Source: Clostridia bacterium (GTDB taxonomy: Bacteria > Bacillota > Clostridia > Oscillospirales > Acutalibacteraceae). Taken from it: a DNA stretch of 48,978 nucleotides. The notes below the pieces were generated by a model. That model ran no database searches, was not told where the DNA came from, and saw nothing but the letters and a program-made list of their open reading frames with translations. A program made the position numbers and the translations under genes. This document shows positions 8,644-16,907 of this stretch, piece by piece (the first letter of the stretch is position 1; every line of letters begins with the position of its first letter). Location: the NCBI GenBank assembly GCA_017450005.1, contig JAFSYM010000021.1, positions 1 through 48,978 on the forward strand, given 5' to 3'.

Positions 8644-11205
8644 ATGCGAAAACTTGACCTTGCCTTCGGCTATAGCAGATCGTCAAAGGTATGGCGAAAC
8701 ACATCTATGACTTTTGAAGAAATCTGCGCTTTTCTTGAAGAACCGGTGCGTACCGGCGAAACGATGGACGAATATCGGCATTTGTCCCGCGATGAAAAAA
8801 GCGCGATCAAAGACATCGACCCGTTTGTCTGCGGTCGGTTGATCGGCACCAGAAGGAAGAAGGAAGACGTCGAACATCGTTCTATGCTGTCTTTTGACGG
8901 CGACGACGTGACAGTTGATTTTGTACAGCATTATCGTGAGATCATGCCGTATGCGTCGTGCCTGTATTCGACGCACAGTTCTACGCCCGAACAGCCGCGC
9001 TGCCGCATCCTCGTACCGCTCACAAGAGACGTGACGCCGCATGAGTTCAATGCGCTGTCAAGGCTCTTTGTCGCGGAACCGGGAACGGAAATGTTCGACC
9101 CGTTCTCGCACCGCATCAATCAGCCGATGTTCAAAGGCAGCGTTCCAAAGGACGGCGAATATCTGTTTATCGTTACGGATAAGGCATGGCTCGATCCGGA
9201 CGCGTTTTCGGAGAAATATCCCGGCTGGGAGGATGCGTCCGCACTGCCGCTTGCAAGAGGCGAAAACCAAAAAAAGACCGCTCCGGGCAAAAAGCAGGAG
9301 GATCCCTTGACGAAAGACGGCATCGTCGGCGCGTTCTGCCGCACATACGGCATTGAGGAAGCGATCGCGACATTTCTCCCCGACGTATACGAGCCGAGCG
9401 TGGTCGACGGTCGCTACAGTTACATTCCCGGCGAAGGCACCGCGGGTGTCGTGGTCTATGACGACAAATTTGCATACAGTCATCACGCGACTGATCCTGC
9501 CGGTGGGCGGCAGCTTAACGCGTTTGATCTTGTTCGGCTGCACAAATTCCCAGATTCCGACGAGAAGAAGTCGTTTCACGACATGGCGGAGTTTGCCAAG
9601 CAGGATAAACGCGTCCGCAGTGCGCTCACAAGCGCAGACTTTGAAGTGGAGATCGAGCCGAACAACAGCCAAGCTGCGGTGAAGAAAACGGGAACGACTG
9701 CATGGGAAGATCCGATCCCGTTCGGCGGGCATACGCTCATGCCGTTCCCACTGGATGCGCTGCCTGCGGAGATTCGGGATTACGTTGCCGCACTGTCCGA
9801 AAGCGTGCAGACACCGGTCGATTTGGCAGGCACCGCCGCGTTAGGCGTGATCGCCACGTGCGTGCAAGGCAAATTCACGATTCAGGGCAAGCCGGACTGG
9901 GTTGAGCCGCTGAATCTGTACCTTACGGCAATCGCATCGTCATTCGAGCGAAAGTCCGCTGTCCAGAAAGCGTTGGTTCGTCCGATCAACGACTATGAGG
10001 AGCAATACAATCTGACCCATGCGGCGGCGGTCGAGGCAAGCCGCATGAGAGGGCGCATCCTCCTGCGTAGGCAGAAAGCCGTAGAGGAGCAGTTTGCCAA
10101 AGGCAAGGCAGAGCCGAAAGAGGTCGATCAGATTGCATCCGAGGTCGCTGAGCATGAAGATCTGCAGCCGATGCGCCTGTTTGTTGATGACATCACACCG
10201 GAGAAACTGGCGTCCGTCTTGGCGCAGAACAACGGCAGAATGGCGGTTCTGTCCAGCGAGGCGGGTATCTTCGACACACTTGCCGGAGCATATGCAAAAC
10301 TGGTCAATATCGATGTAATGCTCAAAGGGTATTCCGGCGACCCGATCCGCGTGGATCGCATCCGCAGAGACAGCGAAAGCATTATGCGGCCTACGCTGAC
10401 CGTGCTGCTGATGGCGCAGCCCGGTGTGATTTCCAAAGTGCTCGGCAACACCACCTTCCGCGGGCGCGGTCTTACGGCACGATTTCTGTTTTCTATGCCG
10501 GTCTTGTCGGTCGGCAGCAGAGAGTACCGCACGCCGGGTGTGCTGCAGAACGTCTATGCCGCATACGCGCGTCGTTTGGTCGACATGCTGGAAGATGATT
10601 ATGGCGACGAGCCGGAGATGATCACACTTTCCCCGGAAGCAGACGCGCTGCTGGAGCAGTTCTCGCGCGATCTGGAGCCGAAGCTGGTCAAGGAATACGC
10701 CGAGATTGCCGATTGGTGCGGCAAACTGGCAGGCAATACACTGCGTATCGCCGGCCTGCTTTGCAGGGCGAGCGCTTCACGCGCCCATGATTTCATAGAC
10801 GCCAATGACCCTCTTGTAGTGGACGGGCAGACCATGCGGAACGCGATTCGCTTGGGTACATATTTTCTGAACCATGCGCAGGCTGTTTTTAACGTGCTGC
10901 CGGAAAACGATATGTTCCAAAACGCGCAGCGTATTTTAAAGATGATCTGCGAGAAAAAGCTGACAGCGTTTAATCGCAGAACGGCCATGCGCTACTGTCA
11001 GATGTTCAAACGTGTTGAGGACATTCAGCCCGTGCTGGACTTTTTAGAAGATTACGGCTACATCGCCTCGGTGGAAGCGCTGCAAACCGGCGGAAAAGGC
11101 AGGCCGCCGATGACAAAATACATCGTCAATCCGGCTGCGGAGCAGTATTTTCGTCATGAGCGCATGACCAACGTCATGTCGGTGTCAGACACAAATCAGA
11201 GATGA
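8644..11205 (+). CDS. Primase-like DUF3987 replication protein
   Basis: An 853-residue cytoplasmic protein. Residues about 1-200 look like an archaeo-eukaryotic primase-type module: SFDGDD gives acidic metal-binding residues, followed by YSTHSSTPEQPRCRILVPLT and FDPFSHRINQPMF. Residues about 360-700 resemble DUF3987 (starts PFPLDALPAEIRDYVAALSE; later LLMAQPGVISKVLGNTTFRG and RGLTARFLFSMP), a P-loop-type helicase-like domain of plasmid and integrative-element replication proteins, though its Walker A here (ASSFERKSA) is atypical. A winged-helix-like tail follows (TAFNRRTAMRYCQMFKRVED). I chose ATG 8644, eight bases after AGGAGG, over TTG 8638, which is too close. Its end lies seven bases from the truncated recombinase, probably a deletion junction. 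It likely starts replication of the excised element. Confidence 0.8.
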   Translation: MRKLDLAFGYSRSSKVWRNTSMTFEEICAFLEEPVRTGETMDEYRHLSRDEKSAIKDIDPFVCGRLIGTRRKKEDVEHRSMLSFDGDDVTVDFVQHYREIMPYASCLYSTHSSTPEQPRCRILVPLTRDVTPHEFNALSRLFVAEPGTEMFDPFSHRINQPMFKGSVPKDGEYLFIVTDKAWLDPDAFSEKYPGWEDASALPLARGENQKKTAPGKKQEDPLTKDGIVGAFCRTYGIEEAIATFLPDVYEPSVVDGRYSYIPGEGTAGVVVYDDKFAYSHHATDPAGGRQLNAFDLVRLHKFPDSDEKKSFHDMAEFAKQDKRVRSALTSADFEVEIEPNNSQAAVKKTGTTAWEDPIPFGGHTLMPFPLDALPAEIRDYVAALSESVQTPVDLAGTAALGVIATCVQGKFTIQGKPDWVEPLNLYLTAIASSFERKSAVQKALVRPINDYEEQYNLTHAAAVEASRMRGRILLRRQKAVEEQFAKGKAEPKEVDQIASEVAEHEDLQPMRLFVDDITPEKLASVLAQNNGRMAVLSSEAGIFDTLAGAYAKLVNIDVMLKGYSGDPIRVDRIRRDSESIMRPTLTVLLMAQPGVISKVLGNTTFRGRGLTARFLFSMPVLSVGSREYRTPGVLQNVYAAYARRLVDMLEDDYGDEPEMITLSPEADALLEQFSRDLEPKLVKEYAEIADWCGKLAGNTLRIAGLLCRASASRAHDFIDANDPLVVDGQTMRNAIRLGTYFLNHAQAVFNVLPENDMFQNAQRILKMICEKKLTAFNRRTAMRYCQMFKRVEDIQPVLDFLEDYGYIASVEALQTGGKGRPPMTKYIVNPAAEQYFRHERMTNVMSVSDTNQR

Positions 11206-11211
11206 AAACTG

Positions 11212-12279
11212 TTGTATATCCTTGTGAAATCCATATCCCGTTTTGCGCGCAACACGGTCACGCTGCTGACGACGGCGCGGGAACTGAAATCTCTCGGTGT
11301 GGACGTGTATTTTGAAGAGCAGGGCATCCGCACGATGAGCGCGGCGGGTGAATTGATGCTGACAATCCTTGCGTCGTTTGCGCAGGAGGAAAGCCGTTCC
11401 ATTTCCGAAAACGTCACATGGGGACAGAGAAAACGTTTTGCCGACGGCAAGCTGATCCTGCCGTACAAACACTTTCTCGGCTATGATCGGAGCAAAACGA
11501 AAGACGCGCCGCCTGTGGTCAATATCGCACAGGCAGCGGTCGTGCGGTTTATCTATCAGTTGTTCCTTGCGGGCAAAACGCCGACGGCAATCGCGCGGCA
11601 GTTGACGGAAGACGGCTTCCACACGCCGGCGGGCAAAGACGTGTGGTCGAGCAGTACGGTCAAGAGTATTTTGAAAAACGAAAAGTACAAAGGCGACGCA
11701 CTGCTGCAGAAGAAATTTACGGTCGATTATCTGCAAAAGAAAAGCAAACGCAATGAGGGCGAAGTGCCGTAGTATTATGTGCGGAACAGCCACGAAGCAA
11801 TCATCCCACCGGACGTATGGGATCGTGTGCAGAAAGAAATGCAGCGGCGCAAAGCAACGGGCAGAGCATACAGTTGCAGAAGTCCGTTTTCGTCGATGAT
11901 CGTCTGCGGCGACTGCGGCGGTTTTTACGGGCCGAAGGTGTGGAATTCTACTGACCAATACCGTCGTACCATATGGCAGTGCAACAATAAATTCAAGTGC
12001 GGTTGTACCACACCGCATCTGGAAGAAAACGATATACGCGAACGGTTTATTCAGACGTATAATACGCTGTTTGCGGATAAGGAAAAGATAATCGCAAACG
12101 CGAAGAAACCGGAACAGACATTTTTGACCGAACAGTTCATCCACGCCCTGACCAAACACGACCACTCGCTGACCGAGTGGGATGAAGCCGTGTGGCAAAT
12201 GACGGTGGATACCGTAACCGTACAGCCGGACGGAAAACTGCTGTTCCGGTTTCAGGATGGGACGGTGGTGGAAAGGTGA
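11212..12279 (+). pseudogene. Large serine recombinase, truncated and interrupted
   Basis: The frame matches the middle and end of a large serine recombinase: VKSISRFARNTVTLLTTARE, then FEEQGIRTMSAAGELMLTIL and SFAQEESRSISENVTWGQRK, the Recombinase domain (TPTAIARQLTEDGFHTPAG; VKSILKNEKYKGDALLQKKF) and a zinc ribbon (VCGDCGGFYGP with later CNNKFKCGC). Two lesions are visible. The first about 70-80 residues, which carry the catalytic serine, are missing, and the frame begins right after the primase-like gene. A TAG at 11770-11772 follows EVP where the family normally has Q (EVPQYYV), so one C-to-T change likely broke it. The downstream part stays open to TGA at 12277-12279. The element therefore cannot excise by itself. 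Confidence 0.85.
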
Positions 12280-12343
12280 TTCCATGACTTCTGATGCGTA
12301 GAGAATGTATGCCGGTTTGCACGGTGTTGTCCGAAATGAAGCT

Positions 12344-14206
12344 TTATCCAAAGACGCTCTGCAATACGCGGCTGTACCCATCCATGAGCGACGAGGCGGC
12401 TTTCGTGCCCATAGTCATGAACATACAGTTAGCCATATTCTTGCCATCAACCTTGTAATACAATTTCGCGCCTAAGATTGACTGTGTGCAGCAGATGTCG
12501 GGATAGACGTATCCCATCGCATCGTTGGTAAGTCCGAACAGCAGAACGGTCTTGTTGCTGTCGCCGGATGCCGTGCGCACAAGATCGGTCAGCGTATCAT
12601 ATCGCCAGTCCTCGCCCGTCCATGAGGTAATGCCCGTCCATTTTGCGCCGCCGGTATAGTCCGGGTCAGAGCCAAGCAGCAGCGAGGGCGAGAGTTCGCC
12701 CGGCGCGGTAAAGATCGCAACGTGTTCGCCGAGTTCAATGTAATTTGTTTCCACGACGATTCCGCAGCGTGATTCAGCCTTTGGCATGCGCACAACGTGC
12801 TCTTCCAGCAGTCCAGAAATTGCGGCAAGTCCCATCAAGCCGTTGTCCAGTGGCACAAGCGTTTGTCCGTTCCTGACCCGCAGCATCGGTTTGACGGGCG
12901 ATTTGTTCTGCTTTTCTGCGTCGAGGATCATGTCCGCGAGCAGGAATCCGCAGCGCATACGGTCGTTCAGATCCTCCGCTTTCTTATCATATACGCGATC
13001 TGTGTACGCTTTGCCGTAACGCTCGACCCATTCGTCATGTGTCAGCGCAGTTTTTTCGACCCAGGCTTTTGCGCGCAGATCCTTGTCGCTGCCTTCCGGT
13101 ACATCACATCCGGGGGAATTGATATTCGCCTGCGCACCCTGAAAGAATACGAAGTTATACCCTGCGTCATGCAGTGCGCGCGACATATAATAGGGGTAAT
13201 CCGTGCAAAGCAGTCCCGTACCGTCCGAATCATACGACGTCGGATGTGCGCCGATATTGGCCAGAATGGTTTTCTTTTGGCTCTTCCGGCCTTCAAACAG
13301 GAAACAGGAAAACCAGTTTTTGGTTTTGACGCCGCTGTCAAGTTTGTCAGACGCCCCGCTGCTGACCGGCTGCGTTTCAAAGAAATACAGATCGCCATCT
13401 TCCATGGAATCAAACGCCTGTTTGGCACACGCGCTTGCCTGTGCGCAGAGCGTTTTTTCTTCCGTCCGATCCAGCGTACGCGGACGCAGCGCAGGGATAC
13501 AGTTGAGAATTGTCGCCGGAAGTAGTTTCAAAACAACAATCGGAATGGACATTCCTTCCGTGTCGATTCCCACATGACAGTGCGACGCGCTGAAATTGCA
13601 GGAGAGAATATCCTCATGCGCAACGCCGTATTCACGCAGCGCGCCTTCTACCGCGGCGCACATTTTTGCCTTCGTTCCGGCGGTCAAGCCGACTCCGTCC
13701 ACGTCGCCGAGGATCATCAGGTCCGCAACGCCGTTTTGATTGCTGTCCGTACCGTTGGAGAGGATCATCATATTGAGCATCTGATCGCTGTACAGATGCG
13801 TGATCGCGCCTTGATACCCGCCCTTTGGACGCAGCGTGCGCAGACACAACCCGTTGGGATCGGGCTTGCCGTCGGCGTTGTATCGCCATTGCGGCGGAAT
13901 GATGCTGCCCGAAGCAAACCCGCCGCGCCATCCGTCGCCGATTGTTATACCATCTGTGCCGTTGTAGTAGTACGGATGATCCTGTGAAAGATATTTTTCA
14001 TAGCTCGGTATACCCGGTTGACGCAGCAGCAGCTGCACGGTGCCGAAGACCAGGTCATGCAGCACGCCGAACACATTGTCCAGCATATGTGCCTGCGGGG
14101 AATACGGTTCGCCTGCGCCTGTATCCGCCGCAAACGACGGAACGCTGCACGAAAATGCGAGTAGTATACACAACGCGATTGATACTGTTTTCCGTATTTG
14201 TTTCAT
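12344..14206 (-). CDS. Secreted neutral/alkaline ceramidase-like protein
   Basis: A 620-residue exported protein. A signal peptide covers about residues 1-27 (KTVSIALCILLAFSCSVPSF then AAD). The body resembles the neutral/alkaline non-lysosomal ceramidase family, which cleaves ceramide to sphingosine and fatty acid: LMILGDVDGVGLTAGTKAKM, the metal-site-like SASHCHVGIDTEG (compare SATHTHSG), KTILANIGAHPTSYDSDG, FFQGAQANINSPG where the family has its nucleophile loop, and IFTAPGELSPSLLLG. The family's usual C-terminal Ig-like domain seems absent. ATG 14206 is eight bases from AGGAGG. It is the last gene of the exported-protein block, 35 bases from the peptidase-like gene upstream. Catalytic residues are only partly conserved, so another amide-hydrolase specificity is possible. 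Confidence 0.65.
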   Translation of the reverse strand: MKQIRKTVSIALCILLAFSCSVPSFAADTGAGEPYSPQAHMLDNVFGVLHDLVFGTVQLLLRQPGIPSYEKYLSQDHPYYYNGTDGITIGDGWRGGFASGSIIPPQWRYNADGKPDPNGLCLRTLRPKGGYQGAITHLYSDQMLNMMILSNGTDSNQNGVADLMILGDVDGVGLTAGTKAKMCAAVEGALREYGVAHEDILSCNFSASHCHVGIDTEGMSIPIVVLKLLPATILNCIPALRPRTLDRTEEKTLCAQASACAKQAFDSMEDGDLYFFETQPVSSGASDKLDSGVKTKNWFSCFLFEGRKSQKKTILANIGAHPTSYDSDGTGLLCTDYPYYMSRALHDAGYNFVFFQGAQANINSPGCDVPEGSDKDLRAKAWVEKTALTHDEWVERYGKAYTDRVYDKKAEDLNDRMRCGFLLADMILDAEKQNKSPVKPMLRVRNGQTLVPLDNGLMGLAAISGLLEEHVVRMPKAESRCGIVVETNYIELGEHVAIFTAPGELSPSLLLGSDPDYTGGAKWTGITSWTGEDWRYDTLTDLVRTASGDSNKTVLLFGLTNDAMGYVYPDICCTQSILGAKLYYKVDGKNMANCMFMTMGTKAASSLMDGYSRVLQSVFG

Positions 14207-14241
14207 CACAAACACCTCCTGATTTATTTTGTTTTCGCTTT

Positions 14242-15828
14242 TTATTTTGCCGCGTGCAATTCACGGATCTGCCGCACGAGGGATGGCAGGTTCTTCCAAA
14301 ACTGCAGATGCCAGGCAAACGGGTTCGATATGCCCTGTGTCTTGAAGGAATCAAACTGTGAAACGCTTTCGCTCCAGGAGAAGCCGTTCAGCGTCTCTTC
14401 GCTAAAGAAGAAGATTTGTCCGGAAAGCTGCGTGAAATCGGGGTCAATGCTCAGGGTGTCGCACCGGCCGGACGGGTACATGGATGAATTGTTGTCATAC
14501 GCGATCAGAACGTGGTTGCCCTGCGTGTCCGTATAGGCGCCGGTGAGCAGCACGCCGTGCACATCGCCGACGACGTCCGAAAAGTCACCGGTGAGGATCC
14601 TTTTGAGCGGATGCGATTCTCCGTAGATCTCCAGGTAAACCGGCGTACCCTGTTCGAGCGTGCGGTACAATGCCTGCAGCTGCGCGGTGTATTCTTTGCC
14701 GCCGGGGTTGATCGCCACATGATTGACAAAATGGCACGCGACCGCCTGATTGTTGTAGTAGTTGATCGTGCTCTGTACCAGGTCGTCCGGCTCCAGGTCG
14801 GCAACGCACGATGCGCCTTGCGGTGAGAGAAGATCCAGCTTGCCGTAATGCTGCAGCAGCACGGCGATCGGGAAACCGCAGCACGAACCGACGAAGTACT
14901 GCGTCGGCCAGAACAGCGTCAAATACATACATCCGACGGCTGCCAGTGGTGCAAACGGCGAGAGCGCAAACGTACCGAACCAGTTTGCGAGAAATCGCAG
15001 GAAATGGGAACGTGTATACAGATACCCGTCAACGTCCGCATGGAATACGGATTCGCTGTTCAGGAAGGAAAACACCTCCGTGCGATCGATCCCGATCTTG
15101 CACCAGACGGGGGTGAAGACGTACTGTCTGCCCGATTCTGCCGTGATATCCGTCCAATCCGAATCATAAGCCAAAACGTCGTTCCACGGGATATTCCGGG
15201 AATTGTAATATGCTTTTCGACCGTCCGCTGTCTGCCAGCCGACGAGGATGCGGTGGTCGTCGGACTGCAGGAAGCTGTATCGGCGCGGCAGCAGGATAGT
15301 GTCTCCGTCGCGCAGGAGTCTTTCGATCGTCGTATCGCCGATCTGAAAGAGAATCTGCGCGTGGCTCTTTGGCGGGACGGGTGACACGTCGATCACGCGG
15401 AAGCCGTAGGCTGTGCCGGCATGGTCGGTTCGCAGCGTAAGCGAAAAGCGGTTTCCGCTCACGCGCACGGCGGCGCCGGAGAGTTCATCGGCCGTATAGC
15501 ATCCCTGCGCACGGCCGTCCGCGTCGCAGATCGTCAGCGTGTCGCCGTCTGTTGTGTAGAAGCCGTCCTCATAAAATTTGCGCACATTCGTTTCAGGTGT
15601 GTCATCTGTAATGGTGTAATACTGGCTCTGCGGGTGGAAGAACGTGTCTGCGGAAAACGTGACATATAAAGCGTCCGCATCGCCGGGATAGATATATTCC
15701 CATGTTTGCGAAGTGTTGTTTGCGTACGCATGAGCGCTCTGCGGATAAGCGTCCTGTGCCGCCGGAGAAAAAGCGAGGCTGCACAGGATGAGCGCTGCCG
15801 CAAGTACGACTGCAATACTTTTTTTCAT
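14242..15828 (-). CDS. Secreted CUB-like plus papain-like cysteine peptidase-like protein
   Basis: A 528-residue exported protein with a signal peptide at about 1-24 (MKKSIAVVLAAALILCSLAF). Residues about 35-150 look like a CUB-like beta domain (WEYIYPGDADALYVTFSAD; VSGNRFSLTLRTDHAGTAYG). The C-terminal about 250 residues resemble a C39/papain-like peptidase: a hydrophobic stretch (FALSPFAPLAAVGCMYLTLF), then FVGSCCGFPIAVLLQHYG with a candidate nucleophile Cys, VHGVLLTGAYTD, and GNHVLIAYDNNSS with a candidate catalytic His and Asn. Peptidase activity and substrate are inferred. The start ATG 15828 is six bases after GGAGAG; an ATG six bases upstream is too close to that site. The gap to the leucine-rich gene upstream is 25 bases, so they are co-transcribed. 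Confidence 0.55.
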   Translation of the reverse strand: MKKSIAVVLAAALILCSLAFSPAAQDAYPQSAHAYANNTSQTWEYIYPGDADALYVTFSADTFFHPQSQYYTITDDTPETNVRKFYEDGFYTTDGDTLTICDADGRAQGCYTADELSGAAVRVSGNRFSLTLRTDHAGTAYGFRVIDVSPVPPKSHAQILFQIGDTTIERLLRDGDTILLPRRYSFLQSDDHRILVGWQTADGRKAYYNSRNIPWNDVLAYDSDWTDITAESGRQYVFTPVWCKIGIDRTEVFSFLNSESVFHADVDGYLYTRSHFLRFLANWFGTFALSPFAPLAAVGCMYLTLFWPTQYFVGSCCGFPIAVLLQHYGKLDLLSPQGASCVADLEPDDLVQSTINYYNNQAVACHFVNHVAINPGGKEYTAQLQALYRTLEQGTPVYLEIYGESHPLKRILTGDFSDVVGDVHGVLLTGAYTDTQGNHVLIAYDNNSSMYPSGRCDTLSIDPDFTQLSGQIFFFSEETLNGFSWSESVSQFDSFKTQGISNPFAWHLQFWKNLPSLVRQIRELHAAK

Positions 15829-15853
15829 GACCATCTCTCCGTTTCTGTTAAAC

Positions 15854-16858
15854 TCAATAATGCCGCTCGCCGCAGGCACAGTATTGGTGCGTACCGGTCA
15901 ACCGCCAGAAGAACAGGACAAAACAGTACACAAAAGAATGGAAGGTGTCGCTGTTGAGCTCAAACAGGATACGTATCGGGGAATGATTCGACTTGTGGCA
16001 CAAACAATTGCATACGGCGTCCGTCTGCGGCGGTTCATCATATGTATATGACCATTCAACACCGCAGAAAGCGCACAACCAAGGCCCGTCCGAATCTTCC
16101 GGGTCGGACATCCATAAGTGCGCATCGGGATCGGGCGGCACGACTTCGGTTGCATAGACGTCCCCGCACGGACACTGCGCGGCTTTATACCCGGAGTTCG
16201 AGCACGTCGGCTCCTGCTCGACGTAATAATAGACGTGCGTGTGCGTTTCGCCCATCGGCAGAAAGGCATACTGCATCTTTGCCGCATAGCTTTCAGCGGC
16301 GCTGCCGGTCGATCCGGCGATCTGAAAATTATAATTTAAAGCGCTGTGCGTAAGGCAGATGGCGTCGTCCGCGATCGTTGTAACCGAATCGGGAAACACG
16401 ATACAGCTGTGGTAAGGGGCGTATATGCTGTCGCTTCCAATCGTCTGCGTCCCGTCCGCGATCACATAGATCATACTCGACAATGAAGGAAATGCAACTG
16501 CCGTTTTGCCGTCTTTGGTATACAACGCACCGTTCCGTATGGTGAACCACGGATTATCGTCGTCCACGGTGAAACTGCTGATCCATGGATCGGTACCTGC
16601 ACCGTTGAACACAGCGCCGTTCAGGACATCCGGCGTCAGCGCTATGCCGCCCAGCGTTTTCGGCACATATCCGTTTATTGTACTGTACCACCAATACCAT
16701 TTCACGTCACGCAGCACGTCGCCATCCGGTGTATGCTCGATCCGGTACTGGTAGCCGTTTTCGATTTCATAGGGCGTTTCTTCCGCGTGTACACAGAACA
16801 CCGTGAGAAACACCATACATGCCGCCATACAACAAGCTGCAATTTTTTTCATTTTCAT
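15854..16858 (-). CDS. Secreted leucine-rich-repeat-like protein with Cys-rich C-terminal tail
   Basis: A 334-residue exported protein with a signal peptide at about 1-25 (KKIAACCMAACMVFLTVFCV). The middle resembles divergent BspA-type (LRR_5) repeats: WFTIRNGALYTKDGKTAVAF, ADGTQTIGSDSI and FPDSVTTIADDAI. A Cys-rich segment follows (PTCSNSGYKAAQCPCGDVYA). The last about 55 residues have a distinctive layout: CNCLCHKSNH, a hydrophobic helix (FHSFVYCFVLFFWRLTG), then CACGERHY at the very end. I have a sense of similar tails on exported proteins of Clostridia, possibly for envelope retention, but I know no formal name. ATG 16858 lies behind GGAGG. It is third from the end of the block. Confidence 0.65.
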   Translation of the reverse strand: MKMKKIAACCMAACMVFLTVFCVHAEETPYEIENGYQYRIEHTPDGDVLRDVKWYWWYSTINGYVPKTLGGIALTPDVLNGAVFNGAGTDPWISSFTVDDDNPWFTIRNGALYTKDGKTAVAFPSLSSMIYVIADGTQTIGSDSIYAPYHSCIVFPDSVTTIADDAICLTHSALNYNFQIAGSTGSAAESYAAKMQYAFLPMGETHTHVYYYVEQEPTCSNSGYKAAQCPCGDVYATEVVPPDPDAHLWMSDPEDSDGPWLCAFCGVEWSYTYDEPPQTDAVCNCLCHKSNHSPIRILFELNSDTFHSFVYCFVLFFWRLTGTHQYCACGERHY

Positions 16859-16907
16859 GTTTATGCGCCTCCTTTTTTCGCACAGTCAACCGCGCGGTGA
16901 TTCCATT

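Larger units (their letters stand above)
3433..12279. mobile_element. Decayed integrative element (sigma-like protein, primase-like protein, dead serine recombinase, NACHT cargo)
   Basis: The stretch holds genes typical of Clostridia integrative elements: a DUF6103-type protein, a small sigma-70 region 4 protein, a 51-residue basic protein, a primase-like DUF3987 protein and a large serine recombinase at the right edge. Such recombinases usually sit next to one attachment end, so the right boundary is probably within 12280-12343, just before the intact ceramidase-like gene. The recombinase is broken, and a gene remnant lies near 3433-3624, so the element looks immobile. Exact ends are not visible and the span is approximate. 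Confidence 0.5.
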
